Assembly: GCA_040219235.1 (NCBI GenBank)
Contig: JAVJSV010000012.1
Span: 1 to 64,000, forward strand
Direction: 5' to 3'
Origin: Rhodospirillaceae bacterium
GTDB lineage: Bacteria > Pseudomonadota > Alphaproteobacteria > Rhodospirillales > Rhodospirillaceae
Length of the DNA: 64,000 bases
Part shown: piece after piece, positions 29,948-38,268 of the stretch
How the letters are laid out: each line of letters opens with the position of its first letter
Numbering within the stretch: position 1 is the first letter of the stretch
Translations under genes and position numbers: made by a program
The notes under the pieces: generated by a model
What the model was told of the DNA's origin: nothing
The model's database searches: none
What the model saw: only the letters and a program-made list of their open reading frames with translations

Positions 29948-30334
29948 TTAGCCACACCGAATGTTGAGGATACGGTTGGATCGATCAACATCTATGTTGA
30001 GGCGCGATGGCACATTATCCATGGTGGCCGCAGCACCAGGGGGCAGCACGCGATAAGGCGCTGACAGGCTTTCTTCGCGAAGATATTGGCCCTGACTTGG
30101 AGGTTGAGCTCCAAAAGGCACAAACGTCATTCCGGCGGCAGGAACAAGAACGTGTCCGCGACAGGCAACCAAAGATTCAGGACGTATGGACGAAACTGGA
30201 GAAACTGGAGCACTAACATTACCGGGCGCGGACGCGTTCGCCATTTCAGGTTCAAAATCTGGGAAAAATTCACCCATTGCGGTGCACCCAGCTAGAAGTA
30301 TTGCAAGCAGGGCCAAAGTGGAAATGCGACGCAT
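29948..30334 (-). CDS. Lipoprotein with peptidase inhibitor I78-like domain
   Basis: The 128-residue protein begins with a lipoprotein signal (ALLAILLAGC), so it is predicted to be acylated at Cys17. The C-terminal region (about residues 85-128) has RVLPPGAAATMD, PSRLNIDVD and a final ILNIRCG, the pattern of the I78 peptidase-inhibitor family, with a preceding Cys in LVACRGH that may pair with the last one. Such proteins inhibit serine proteases in the periplasm or outside. The linker is rich in Pro, Ser and Ala. It lies 2 nt from the end of hldE and in the same orientation. Confidence 0.65.
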   Translation of the reverse strand: MRRISTLALLAILLAGCTAMGEFFPDFEPEMANASAPGNVSAPVSPVSSIRPESLVACRGHVLVPAAGMTFVPFGAQPPSQGQYLREESLSAPYRVLPPGAAATMDNVPSRLNIDVDRSNRILNIRCG

Positions 30335-30336
30335 AT

Positions 30337-31806
30337 CTATCTCTCCTGTAAGGCTGCAATTGTCGCTGTTGTTGAGACAGAGTCAACCAACTCAGCACGA
30401 ACAACACGCCCGCCGTAAGACTCAACATCCTTAGCCCCGACGATATCTTGTTTGACGTAATCAGCCCCTTTGATCAAGACATCTGGACGAATTGCTTGAA
30501 TAAGACCCAAAGGCGTGTCTTCCCCAAAAACGACAACCAAATCTACATTCTCCATGGAAGCCAGAACAGTAGCTCGGGCAGCTTCATTTTGAACAGGGCG
30601 TCTTGGTCCCTTAAGACGAGCCACTGAGGCATCTGAGTTCAACCCAACAATCAACTTGTCACAATTGCTTTTGGCTTGGGCCAGTAACGACACATGCCCA
30701 GGATGTAAAAGGTCAAAACAGCCATTTGTAAATCCGACTGTCTTGCCTTCCGCACGCCACATAGATGCATGCGTTTCTGCTGTTACCGTATCTGTGACCT
30801 TCGCCTCCGCAACCGTCAAATCACGCCGAAGGAGTGCGGATGCAATTTCACTCGTTTGAACAACAGCGGTGCCCCGACGCATCACAACCAGTCCAGCGGC
30901 AGCATTGGCCAGACGAGATGCGTCTAACAGATTTACGCCAGCTGCAAGCGCAACCCCCAAAGTTGCGACCACGGTATCTCCCGCACCCGTCACATCAGCA
31001 ACCTCATGGCTTTCAGCGTTAAGGTGGTCAATGTGTCCATTGTTTTGCACCAAAGTCATGCCATCAGCAGACCGCGTCACAAGAATCGCATCAACTCCGG
31101 ATGAGTTCATCAAAGCCTTGGTTGCACTGATCAACGCTTCATCCGTTTCGACTGACTGACCTGAAACTATTGATAATTCGGTCTTATTGGGCGTGATCAC
31201 GGTTGCGCCGCGGTAACGTGTAAAGTCATTCCCCTTGGGATCGACGACAATTAGCTTACCCTCAGAGCGCGCGAGGGTAATAATACGCTTGGCAAACGAG
31301 TCTGTCACAACCCCTTTGCCATAATCTGACAAAAGGACCGTGTCCGCTTGGGCGACTTCTCGTTTGAGCGCGTTCATTAAATCGTCCTCATCTGCATCCG
31401 TTATCGGGTCTGTTTGCTCGCGATCGGCACGGAGGAGATGATGGCCGTTGCTTGAAAAAAAACGGTTCTTTATCGTTGTCTCACGATCAGAATTAACCCT
31501 TAAAAAAGGCTCTATCAAAGCCATTTCACTCAGCAGACCTGTCACCTCCCGGCCCGCACGGTCAGATCCAATTACAGAGAAAAAAGCCACAGATGCGCCG
31601 AGCGCAACTGCATTGCGAGCAACATTGCCCGCACCACCTAGTTGGGAAAATTCATTTGTAATTCGAACAACGGGTACAGGAGCCTCCGGTGAAATGCGTC
31701 TAACTTCACCGTAGATAAACCGGTCAACCATGACATCGCCAATACACACCACTCGCCGCCCCTTAAACTGAGCGAGGTGGTTAGAAAGATCAGCTGCATT
31801 GGTCAT
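30337..31806 (-). CDS. hldE: Bifunctional heptose-7-phosphate kinase / heptose-1-phosphate adenylyltransferase HldE
   Basis: The 489-residue fusion has an N-terminal PfkB-type kinase (about residues 1-330; VADVTGAGDTVVATLGVAL contains the catalytic GAGD) and a C-terminal nucleotidyltransferase (GFTNGCFDLLHPGHVSLL near residue 358). Together they convert D-glycero-beta-D-manno-heptose 7-phosphate to ADP-heptose, the precursor of the LPS inner core. It is preceded at 14 bp by an epimerase gene on the same strand. hldD, gmhA and gmhB are not in the window. Confidence 0.95.
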   Translation of the reverse strand: MTNAADLSNHLAQFKGRRVVCIGDVMVDRFIYGEVRRISPEAPVPVVRITNEFSQLGGAGNVARNAVALGASVAFFSVIGSDRAGREVTGLLSEMALIEPFLRVNSDRETTIKNRFFSSNGHHLLRADREQTDPITDADEDDLMNALKREVAQADTVLLSDYGKGVVTDSFAKRIITLARSEGKLIVVDPKGNDFTRYRGATVITPNKTELSIVSGQSVETDEALISATKALMNSSGVDAILVTRSADGMTLVQNNGHIDHLNAESHEVADVTGAGDTVVATLGVALAAGVNLLDASRLANAAAGLVVMRRGTAVVQTSEIASALLRRDLTVAEAKVTDTVTAETHASMWRAEGKTVGFTNGCFDLLHPGHVSLLAQAKSNCDKLIVGLNSDASVARLKGPRRPVQNEAARATVLASMENVDLVVVFGEDTPLGLIQAIRPDVLIKGADYVKQDIVGAKDVESYGGRVVRAELVDSVSTTATIAALQER

Positions 31807-31820
31807 AACCAGTCCTGAGC

Positions 31821-32759
31821 CTAAGCCGCCAAGAGGGTTCTAAAATAATGAACCGTCTTTTCGAGGCCCGCCTCAAGAGGAACAGTTGGCTGCCAGCCCA
31901 ACACCTTTTGCGCCAATGTTATGTCCGGACGTCGACGCACAGGATCATCTTGAGGCAGGGGTTTATGGATAATTTTTGATCCCGATCTTGTGAGTTGAAT
32001 AACCAATTCGGCAAGCTCGAGAATTGTCGCCTCAACCGGGTTTCCAAGATTCACGGGGCCTGTAAAATCATCCGGTGATCCCATCAACTTAACAAGAGCT
32101 TCTACTAGGTCATCAACATAACAAAATGACCGGGTCTGGTTGCCATCGCCATAGATCGTGATGTCATCACCTTGGAGGGCTTGCACAATGAAATTTGAAA
32201 CGACCCGGCCATCATCAGGCAACATCCGAGGCCCATAGGTATTGAAGATTCTACCAACCTTGATGCGTAATGCGTGCTGGCGATGATAGTCAAAAAAGAG
32301 GGTCTCAGCGCAGCGCTTACCTTCGTCATAACAAGCACGCGGCCCGATTGGATTGACGTTGCCGTTATATCCCTCAGTTTGAGGATGAATATCAGGATCA
32401 CCATATACTTCACTGGTAGACGCCTGAAGGATTTTTGCTCGGGTGCGCTTAGCAAGCCCCAGTAAATTTATAGCGCCGTGAACGCTGGTTTTTGTGGTTT
32501 GTACCGGGTCAAATTGATAGTGAACCGGAGACGCTGGGCAAGCCAGGTTGTAAATCTCATCCGTCTCAATATATAAGGGAAAAGTAACGTCGTGCCGCAT
32601 CAACTCAAATCCGGACTGACGAAGTAAAGGCGCAACATTATGACGACGCCCAGTAAAGTAATTATCAACACAAAGAATTTCATGGTCTTTGGCCATCAGC
32701 CGTTCACAAAGGTGTGAACCAATAAAGCCTGCGCCACCTGTTACGAGAATGCGTTTCAT
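31821..32759 (-). CDS. UDP-glucuronate decarboxylase-like NAD-dependent epimerase
   Basis: A 312-residue extended SDR protein. The N-terminal [15 protein letters not shown] binds NAD, and the catalytic [11 protein letters not shown] with the preceding [10 protein letters not shown] is characteristic of UDP-xylose synthases (UXS); [17 protein letters not shown] also fits. I set the start at the ATG before KRILVTGG (AGGGGGA upstream) rather than 30 nt earlier. It is probably involved in LPS or polysaccharide nucleotide sugar synthesis, as the next gene makes ADP-heptose. A dTDP-glucose dehydratase or other epimerase activity is less likely. Confidence 0.85.
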   Translation of the reverse strand: MKRILVTGGAGFIGSHLCERLMAKDHEILCVDNYFTGRRHNVAPLLRQSGFELMRHDVTFPLYIETDEIYNLACPASPVHYQFDPVQTTKTSVHGAINLLGLAKRTRAKILQASTSEVYGDPDIHPQTEGYNGNVNPIGPRACYDEGKRCAETLFFDYHRQHALRIKVGRIFNTYGPRMLPDDGRVVSNFIVQALQGDDITIYGDGNQTRSFCYVDDLVEALVKLMGSPDDFTGPVNLGNPVEATILELAELVIQLTRSGSKIIHKPLPQDDPVRRRPDITLAQKVLGWQPTVPLEAGLEKTVHYFRTLLAA

Positions 32760-32987
32760 AGGGTCCCCCTGCCCACGCCAGTATTGCACGGCAAGATGCG
32801 CGCCCTGAAGTTCAAACTATTGTATTCCTTAACCTTTTCCAAATCGTTACCATGATATCGACTAAGGATGGTATTGCTCTTTGAGGATATCTCCTGAGAC
32901 GTTTATAAGAATGATTAATTGAGTTTTATCCGGGTCTTTCCCGGCAAAAAATGAGGATCAACGGCGCCTTTCCGCCTAGCAAATCAT

Positions 32988-34199
32988 ATGCCGTCAACTA
33001 CCGCATATCAGGAAAATTTACTCTGCGACACGCTGGATCGGATGCGCCGTAATCCAGAAGGCCGCAAAGTTGTACACTTGCATATCTCAAAGCTGCTACC
33101 TGCAAACCGCACAGCCGTTAAAACCAAAATTATCTCACGCATGTTCGGAAATTTGGAAAGCGGTATGCATGTGCAATTGTTTCCAATGGTCAATCAGGAT
33201 TTAGTTGTTACCGTAAACGCGGGAGCACAGCGGGATGTGAATGCAATCTGCAATCGCATACAAAACTTGTTTGACGATGATCCGATTACGTTTACTGAAG
33301 ACGCTGAGGGCAACGATCAATTTGTCGTTTGGTATGACTTAGCCGTCGATTCAGCGATGGCCGTTCAAATGGCCAAAGGCTTGCGCGCAACGGCTGACAC
33401 TTTATTAAGACAGCCACCAGCTGCGCAGGGTCGGCCTGCAATGACACCCGTTCAGCTGGACCATGTTCAAAAACAGTTGGCAACCACCAATATTATTCCA
33501 TTTATAAAAGACCAAGTTGCGATGCGAGTGCATCCTGGGTCGGCAAATGCGGAGATAGAGTTTTTTGAATTCTTTCTCTCTGTTGGTGATGTCCAGCAAG
33601 CTATCGCCCCGAACATTGATATCTTTGCGGACCGCTGGCTTTTTCAAGATCTTAGCCGAACGATGGACTTGCGTATGCTGGAAACCGTTGTTCGGGCCCC
33701 ACACGCGCGTGAATGCAAAACCATCAGTCTGAATCTAAATCTGGAAACCGTTGCAACGCCGGCTTTTGCTACGTTCCTGGAACGGGCACCAGAGGGCCAA
33801 AAGTTGATTATCGAAGTGCAAGCGATTGACGTCTTGTCCAGCATCCGCACTTATTTTGATGTTTGCGATGTGGTAGCAGGCTTAGGCCATGCCATACTGA
33901 TTGACGGACTTAATCCGACCATTCTCCAGATGCTGGATGTAGGCCAACTGAAGCCAAACTACGCGAAAATTATGTGGGCAAATGAATTTTTAGACCTCAT
34001 GAATCCCGACAGCAGCAGATCTGCTACATCAATGATTAACGAAGTCGGACCTGAAAAAATAATCTTGGCGCGATGTGATTCTCAAGATGCAATGGGCTGG
34101 GGCCTTAAATCCGGTATTCGTGTTTTTCAAGGACACTTCTTGGACTCATTTGGCAAGCCAAAACGCCGCAAAAGAGCTAACCGGGCTGGGGTAAGGTAG
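32988..34199 (+). CDS. Degenerate EAL-like domain protein, first of a tandem pair
   Basis: I recognise no exact family. The 403-residue soluble protein has a C-terminal half (about residues 190-390) whose order of motifs follows an EAL phosphodiesterase: EFFEFFLS in place of the EAL motif, SLNLNLET, EVQAIDVLS, HAILIDGLNP in place of DDFG, YAKIMW, ILARCDS in place of AEGVE, and finally FQGHFLDS resembling QGY. The catalytic acidic residues and metal ligands are largely replaced, so c-di-GMP hydrolysis is unlikely; binding or protein interaction is more plausible. The N-terminal 130 residues may be a degraded cyclase-like fold. The next gene is a paralogue, 8 bp downstream. Confidence 0.7.
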   Translation: MPSTTAYQENLLCDTLDRMRRNPEGRKVVHLHISKLLPANRTAVKTKIISRMFGNLESGMHVQLFPMVNQDLVVTVNAGAQRDVNAICNRIQNLFDDDPITFTEDAEGNDQFVVWYDLAVDSAMAVQMAKGLRATADTLLRQPPAAQGRPAMTPVQLDHVQKQLATTNIIPFIKDQVAMRVHPGSANAEIEFFEFFLSVGDVQQAIAPNIDIFADRWLFQDLSRTMDLRMLETVVRAPHARECKTISLNLNLETVATPAFATFLERAPEGQKLIIEVQAIDVLSSIRTYFDVCDVVAGLGHAILIDGLNPTILQMLDVGQLKPNYAKIMWANEFLDLMNPDSSRSATSMINEVGPEKIILARCDSQDAMGWGLKSGIRVFQGHFLDSFGKPKRRKRANRAGVR

Positions 34200-34207
34200 A
34201 GACAGAT

Positions 34208-35470
34208 ATGTCTGAGACAACACCAAAACCAGTCGCTGTCCCTGCTCTGCACCCTCTCGGCGAAAGTCACGAAGGTAAACTTCTAGAAAACCTGAGAGGG
34301 CTTGATAAAAGTGCTCAAAACCGAGGCGTCGTAAGAGTTCACCTCTCTCGTCTACAAGAACAGAACCGACAAGAAGACGACCTTCTAAGTGCAGAGACGT
34401 CTTTTGAAGACCTGACGCGCACACGTTCAGCTTGGTTATACCGACTTCGCAATACTGACTTGATATTGATTTTTGAAAAGTCTGAAGCACCTGCAGTCGA
34501 GAATGCTGTGCTTAAGTTACTCAAGCTTTGGGGTGACGATGACTTAATGAAGCGCTTTAAGACTGACCCGCGCAAAAACCGCCTGACCAGCTGGTTCGAT
34601 ATGTCTTCGGACTATGACAAGTTACTCGCCTTTGCTGAACGTCAAGCTGCATCCCGTGGAGGGGTTAAGAAAAAAACGTTAAATGAACTCATTTCTGAGA
34701 AAGAAGCCCTGCGGCAGAAATCAGAACGGGGCCAGCCACTAACACCATCAGAACTGGCACGCATAGAAACAGCGCTGGCCCAAGTTGATCTCTCAAGTCA
34801 TACCCGGCGCCAGCCGGTATGTGCTTTTGTCGATAACGAACAACCCGAGATCGTGTTTACAGAAGTCTTTGTGTCAATCGGTGACCTTCGTGAAACACTC
34901 ATGCCAAACACCGACTTAACAGCGAACCAGTGGTTGTTTCAGCGATTGACGCAAACTTTAGACAAAAGGGTTTTAGCGCAAATGTCGCGTAGAGATGATC
35001 GCACTCTTATGCGCGAAGGCTTCAGCATCAACTTAAACGTTGGGACTATTCTCTCAGAAGAGTTCTTGGCTTTTGATGCAGATATAAACCCAACAACTCA
35101 CGAGACCGTTCTAGAGCTGAGAATTGAAGATATTTTTGCCGACCCAGGAGCATTTATTTTTGCCAGAGATTTCCTAACTGAGCGAGGCTATCACATTTGC
35201 GCTGACGGATTAACACTCGATACCTTTCCATATGCTGATCCCGTGCGGATGGGTATTACTTATGGAAAATTGAGTTGGTCGAGTGAGATGGCTGGCATGA
35301 TTGGCACCAAACGTGGTGAAGATCTCAAGACTATGATTATGCTGCGTAAGCGTGGGCGTACTATTTTGGCACGGTGTGACTCAGAAGCCGCCATACGCAT
35401 CGGGAGACAATTGGGTATTACCTTATTCCAAGGCCGATACGTCGATAGCCTGGTGAGAGACAGATATTAG
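34208..35470 (+). CDS. Degenerate EAL-like domain protein, second of a tandem pair
   Basis: The 420-residue paralogue of the preceding protein shares blocks such as FVSIGDLRET/FLSVGDVQQA, PNTDLTANQWLFQ, SINLNVGT, ILARCDSEAA and FQGRYVDS. EVF at residues 219-221 stands where EAL would be, and the DDFG and AEGVE acidic residues are absent (ADGLTLD, LARCDSE). It has a longer linker with a charged helical insert at about residues 150-195. The pair is closely spaced and cotranscribed, suggesting that they act together, perhaps as a heterodimer (inference). No signal peptide or membrane segment is seen. Confidence 0.7.
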   Translation: MSETTPKPVAVPALHPLGESHEGKLLENLRGLDKSAQNRGVVRVHLSRLQEQNRQEDDLLSAETSFEDLTRTRSAWLYRLRNTDLILIFEKSEAPAVENAVLKLLKLWGDDDLMKRFKTDPRKNRLTSWFDMSSDYDKLLAFAERQAASRGGVKKKTLNELISEKEALRQKSERGQPLTPSELARIETALAQVDLSSHTRRQPVCAFVDNEQPEIVFTEVFVSIGDLRETLMPNTDLTANQWLFQRLTQTLDKRVLAQMSRRDDRTLMREGFSINLNVGTILSEEFLAFDADINPTTHETVLELRIEDIFADPGAFIFARDFLTERGYHICADGLTLDTFPYADPVRMGITYGKLSWSSEMAGMIGTKRGEDLKTMIMLRKRGRTILARCDSEAAIRIGRQLGITLFQGRYVDSLVRDRY

Positions 35471-35590
35471 GGTGACTTTGAAGCTGATGTCGCTTCCCCG
35501 TTGCCCATAACTTCGATTTTCGGTTAAGTTGGAATAACACAAGGCCACCCATGATAGACACGATAAAAGTGCGCAGTCATGGCCACAATA

Positions 35591-35618
35591 TTGACTCACT
35601 TTTTGCTCAGATTATTTA
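35591..35618 (+). promoter_or_regulatory. Possible sigma-70 promoter of the SYLF gene
   Basis: TTGACT (35591-35596) and TATTTA (35613-35618), spaced by 16 bp, lie in the 257-bp gap before the SYLF-domain gene. The -35 element is good, the -10 element weak. The rest of the gap holds nothing I recognise. Confidence 0.4.
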
Positions 35619-35727
35619 CATTGGATATCTAGAATGAGGTGAGGAACTTTAACGACAGCATGTTCCCTATGCTTTATTCGCTATATTCAAAAACTTCCAG
35701 TCTGAACTCACAGCCGAAAGGCCCATC

Positions 35728-36447
35728 ATGTCAGTCCTAAAACAAGCGTTTCAAAGGCTAAGCACAGCGGTAGCGTCCCTATTACTTATATTTGCGTTAC
35801 CAGCTGCGGCGGATGATGTGATGGATGCCCGTCATGTAATTGATACAGCAAAGATTTCTGTGGAACGCGTTCGTACTGAGCACCGACCATCAGAGCAACT
35901 CGATTCATTATTAAAACGAGCACGTGGGGTTTTGGTTATTCCATCCTATTACAAGGCTGGGTTTATTCTGGGAGGAAGCTATGGTGACGGAGTCCTCCTA
36001 AGGAAACTTGAAGATGGGTCATTTAGCGACCCCGCATTCTATCGAATGACATCTGGATCCATTGGACTTCAATTCGGAATGCAATCTGCAGAAATCATGT
36101 TTTTAATTCTCACGGAAGATGGCATGCAAGCTGTTCTTGATGATGAATTTAAAATCGGAGCTACCGTTGGCATAAGCGTTGGGGCGGTAGGCGCAGGTGC
36201 AGAAGCGGCGACAACAACAAATGTCGGAAACGATATAGTTGCATACTCAAAGAACGCTGGCCTTTTTGCCGGTGGGAGCTTTGAGGGAAGCATTATTAAA
36301 CCGCGCAAAGACTGGAATGCTGCGGTTTATGGAGTTGATCAATCCAATCCAAAAGGCATTGTGAGCCGCGGACAGCTTATGTACGCAGATGGGCTTAAAC
36401 AAACCCTTGTGACAGAGATTTACGCCCAAGAGCCGCAGGTCAATTGA
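35728..36447 (+). CDS. Secreted SYLF (YSC84)-domain protein
   Basis: The 239-residue protein starts with a Sec signal peptide (ASLLLIFALPAAA, cleavage near residue 28) and continues as a SYLF/YSC84 domain: RARGVLVIPSYYKAGFILGG, then SIGLQFGMQSAEIMFLILTE, GATVGISVGAVGAGAEA and the C-terminal GGSFEGSIIKPRKDWNAAVYG. SYLF proteins bind phosphoinositides in eukaryotes; bacterial members are periplasmic or outer-membrane-associated with poorly known roles. Its stop codon overlaps a TTG that opens a small membrane-protein gene. Confidence 0.88.
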   Translation: MSVLKQAFQRLSTAVASLLLIFALPAAADDVMDARHVIDTAKISVERVRTEHRPSEQLDSLLKRARGVLVIPSYYKAGFILGGSYGDGVLLRKLEDGSFSDPAFYRMTSGSIGLQFGMQSAEIMFLILTEDGMQAVLDDEFKIGATVGISVGAVGAGAEAATTTNVGNDIVAYSKNAGLFAGGSFEGSIIKPRKDWNAAVYGVDQSNPKGIVSRGQLMYADGLKQTLVTEIYAQEPQVN

Positions 36448-36866
36448 TCATCACTGAGAAAGTGGCAAACAAAGATAATTTAGGGGCTGGTATTGAGCAG
36501 ATTGACTACGTTGTCGCACTGTTGGCCCGTGTTTTCCTTGTTATGGCAATTGCCTTTGGGACAGGGCTAATCACATGTTTATCGGCGCTTCCTACAGCTG
36601 TAGGTAAGCCCGAACTTATTGATCTCTATATTATGATTTGACGATTTGCCCTAAGCGGCTTAATCGGTGCCTTATTATGGTATGTGCCCCTTGTCTGGCG
36701 TATCCGATTAAAGTCGACATCAGTGTGGAGCAAGGGCATAAAGTTTGCACTTTCAGCGGTGTCAATTCTGGGGGCTTTAACCGTCCTCATTGTTTTGGTC
36801 CGCCTAGTTGGAAATGGCAATGAACTGCTAAGTGCCGTAGCCCGTCGGTTTGGCACAACCGGCTAG
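36444..36866 (+). pseudogene. Small integral membrane protein gene interrupted by an in-frame TGA
   Basis: The frame opening at TTG 36444 (overlapping the SYLF stop as TTGA) encodes 65 residues with a long hydrophobic helix and stops at TGA 36639-36641. The same frame then stays open for another 75 codons to 36866, continuing with hydrophobic helices (FALSGLIGALLWYVPLVW and FALSAVSILGALTVLIVLV). The two parts read as a single 3- to 4-helix membrane protein of 140 residues with the TGA inside or next to the second helix. A single TGG-to-TGA change would explain it. Alternatives are a sequencing error, stop-codon readthrough, or two separate peptides. It ends 7 bp before the convergent lpoA-like gene. 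Confidence 0.55.
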
Positions 36867-36873
36867 CATTGAA

Positions 36874-38268
36874 TCACATAGCTGGTAACGACTGCTCCTG
36901 AATAGATTCAAAGGTGGTGGGTGCAGGGTCAATCGTTTCCGCTCCGTTGCGCGTGATCTCAAGGATAGCAAACCCTCGCTCAGATAAGCCAGTGGGAAGT
37001 AGACGAAACACTCCATCTACGCCTGAGAAACCGCTGGGAGACGCAAGCGCTTCTGATGAAAACGGTCTTTCAAGATCAGAACGGCCAAGAACTGCTGCCA
37101 GTGCAACCGCATCATAGGCGTGTGTGGCGATCGCCGGTGGCAAAGCCCCATAAAGGGCTTGGTACTTCTGATAAAATGCCGCATTTGGCTCTGGAGCCGG
37201 AGCGGGATACCAACCACCGATCAATGCTGGCTCTCTTCCCAGACCTGGGCCATGCCAGACCATAGTTCCAAGCAATTGGATGCGCCCCGGATCAATATCG
37301 TAAAACGGTAAAAGTGCCGCTACTTCTGTGAGGCGGCCTCCCTGTGCTGGAACCAACAGCGCATCAAAAGGTACATCACCAATCGTATCGAGACGTTCTA
37401 GTCTTTGAAGTGCCACACGCGAGACAGTATCAGAGCGGCTTTCCAGAGCGGCGCGCTGAGCCAGCAATGCGTTATGACGCCGGTCATAGTCTGCAAAACC
37501 ACGCACAACATCATTTAAGTTGTCTCCTGACGGATTGTAATAGGCTGTACGTGTCAGAGTGCCGCCGTATTGCATGAGAACTTGTGACGCCGCATCAACG
37601 ACGGTTTCACCATATGGCGTACTGGGAGCCAGTACGGCAAAACGCTCGATACCTTGGGCGCGCGCAAAAGTGATGATCCGCCGCACCTGTTCATGTACGA
37701 GAAAGCCCATTACGAAAACACCAGGACGCGCGACCGTCGGATCTGTTGTAAACGGCACCATGTTAATCCCAGCCGCTTGAGCTTGCGGCATAACAGCCTT
37801 AGCTGACGCTGAAAATACGGGACCAAGAAGGACTTGCGCACCATGCGCAACAGCAAGAGCAGATGCATCAACTGCGCCATCGGGCGTTCCCTGCGTATCA
37901 TATGGCTGTAAAACAAAACGATCATCTCCGACATCAAATAAAGCCATTTGAGCAGCATTTAGAAGTGCTTCGCCAACGTCCGAAGAAGGACCAGATAATG
38001 GTAATAACAATCCAATTCGAACCAAGCCGTAGGGGTCACGTAACGGAGCAGGAATTGCCTGGGATTCAGGCGCAAAACCAGGAATTAGCTGAGTTCTGCT
38101 TAAGATAGGCAAAGTCGGCGCAGGAGTTACTGGAACAGAGGCTGAAGCGAGAGGCTCAGCCGCCCCAGGATTTGCTTGCGGGAGCTGCCGTGGTACATCG
38201 GAACTCTCACATCCTGATAGCAGAATTCCGGCCAATACAAATAATGGCAAAACCCGTCGCATCACCAT
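36874..38268 (-). CDS. LpoA-like penicillin-binding protein activator lipoprotein
   Basis: The 464-residue protein starts with a lipoprotein signal (LAGILLSGC) and a Pro/Ala-rich linker, then a type I periplasmic-binding-protein fold (about residues 75-440: IGLLLPLSGPSSDVGEALL, VLLGPVFSASAKAV, FAVLAPSTPYGETV). This matches the C-terminal LpoA family as found in alphaproteobacteria (YraM/LppC-related), which activates class A PBPs from the outer membrane in gamma-proteobacteria. An amino-acid-binding function cannot be excluded. AAGGAG lies 6 nt before the ATG, and the first 25 nt overlap the likely start of the divergent rsmI gene, the gene beside which this family usually occurs. Confidence 0.82.
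   Translation of the reverse strand: MVMRRVLPLFVLAGILLSGCESSDVPRQLPQANPGAAEPLASASVPVTPAPTLPILSRTQLIPGFAPESQAIPAPLRDPYGLVRIGLLLPLSGPSSDVGEALLNAAQMALFDVGDDRFVLQPYDTQGTPDGAVDASALAVAHGAQVLLGPVFSASAKAVMPQAQAAGINMVPFTTDPTVARPGVFVMGFLVHEQVRRIITFARAQGIERFAVLAPSTPYGETVVDAASQVLMQYGGTLTRTAYYNPSGDNLNDVVRGFADYDRRHNALLAQRAALESRSDTVSRVALQRLERLDTIGDVPFDALLVPAQGGRLTEVAALLPFYDIDPGRIQLLGTMVWHGPGLGREPALIGGWYPAPAPEPNAAFYQKYQALYGALPPAIATHAYDAVALAAVLGRSDLERPFSSEALASPSGFSGVDGVFRLLPTGLSERGFAILEITRNGAETIDPAPTTFESIQEQSLPAM

Noticed and set aside
32930-32944. Small CCGGG/CCCGG hairpin before the first EAL-like gene as a terminator
   Set aside because: On the plus strand it is followed by A residues, and on the minus strand it lies upstream of the epimerase gene; it fits neither strand as a terminator.
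36639-36641. Selenocysteine or TGA read as tryptophan
   Set aside because: No SECIS-like hairpin was recognised after the TGA, and TGA is the stop codon of many normal genes here, so it is not reassigned.
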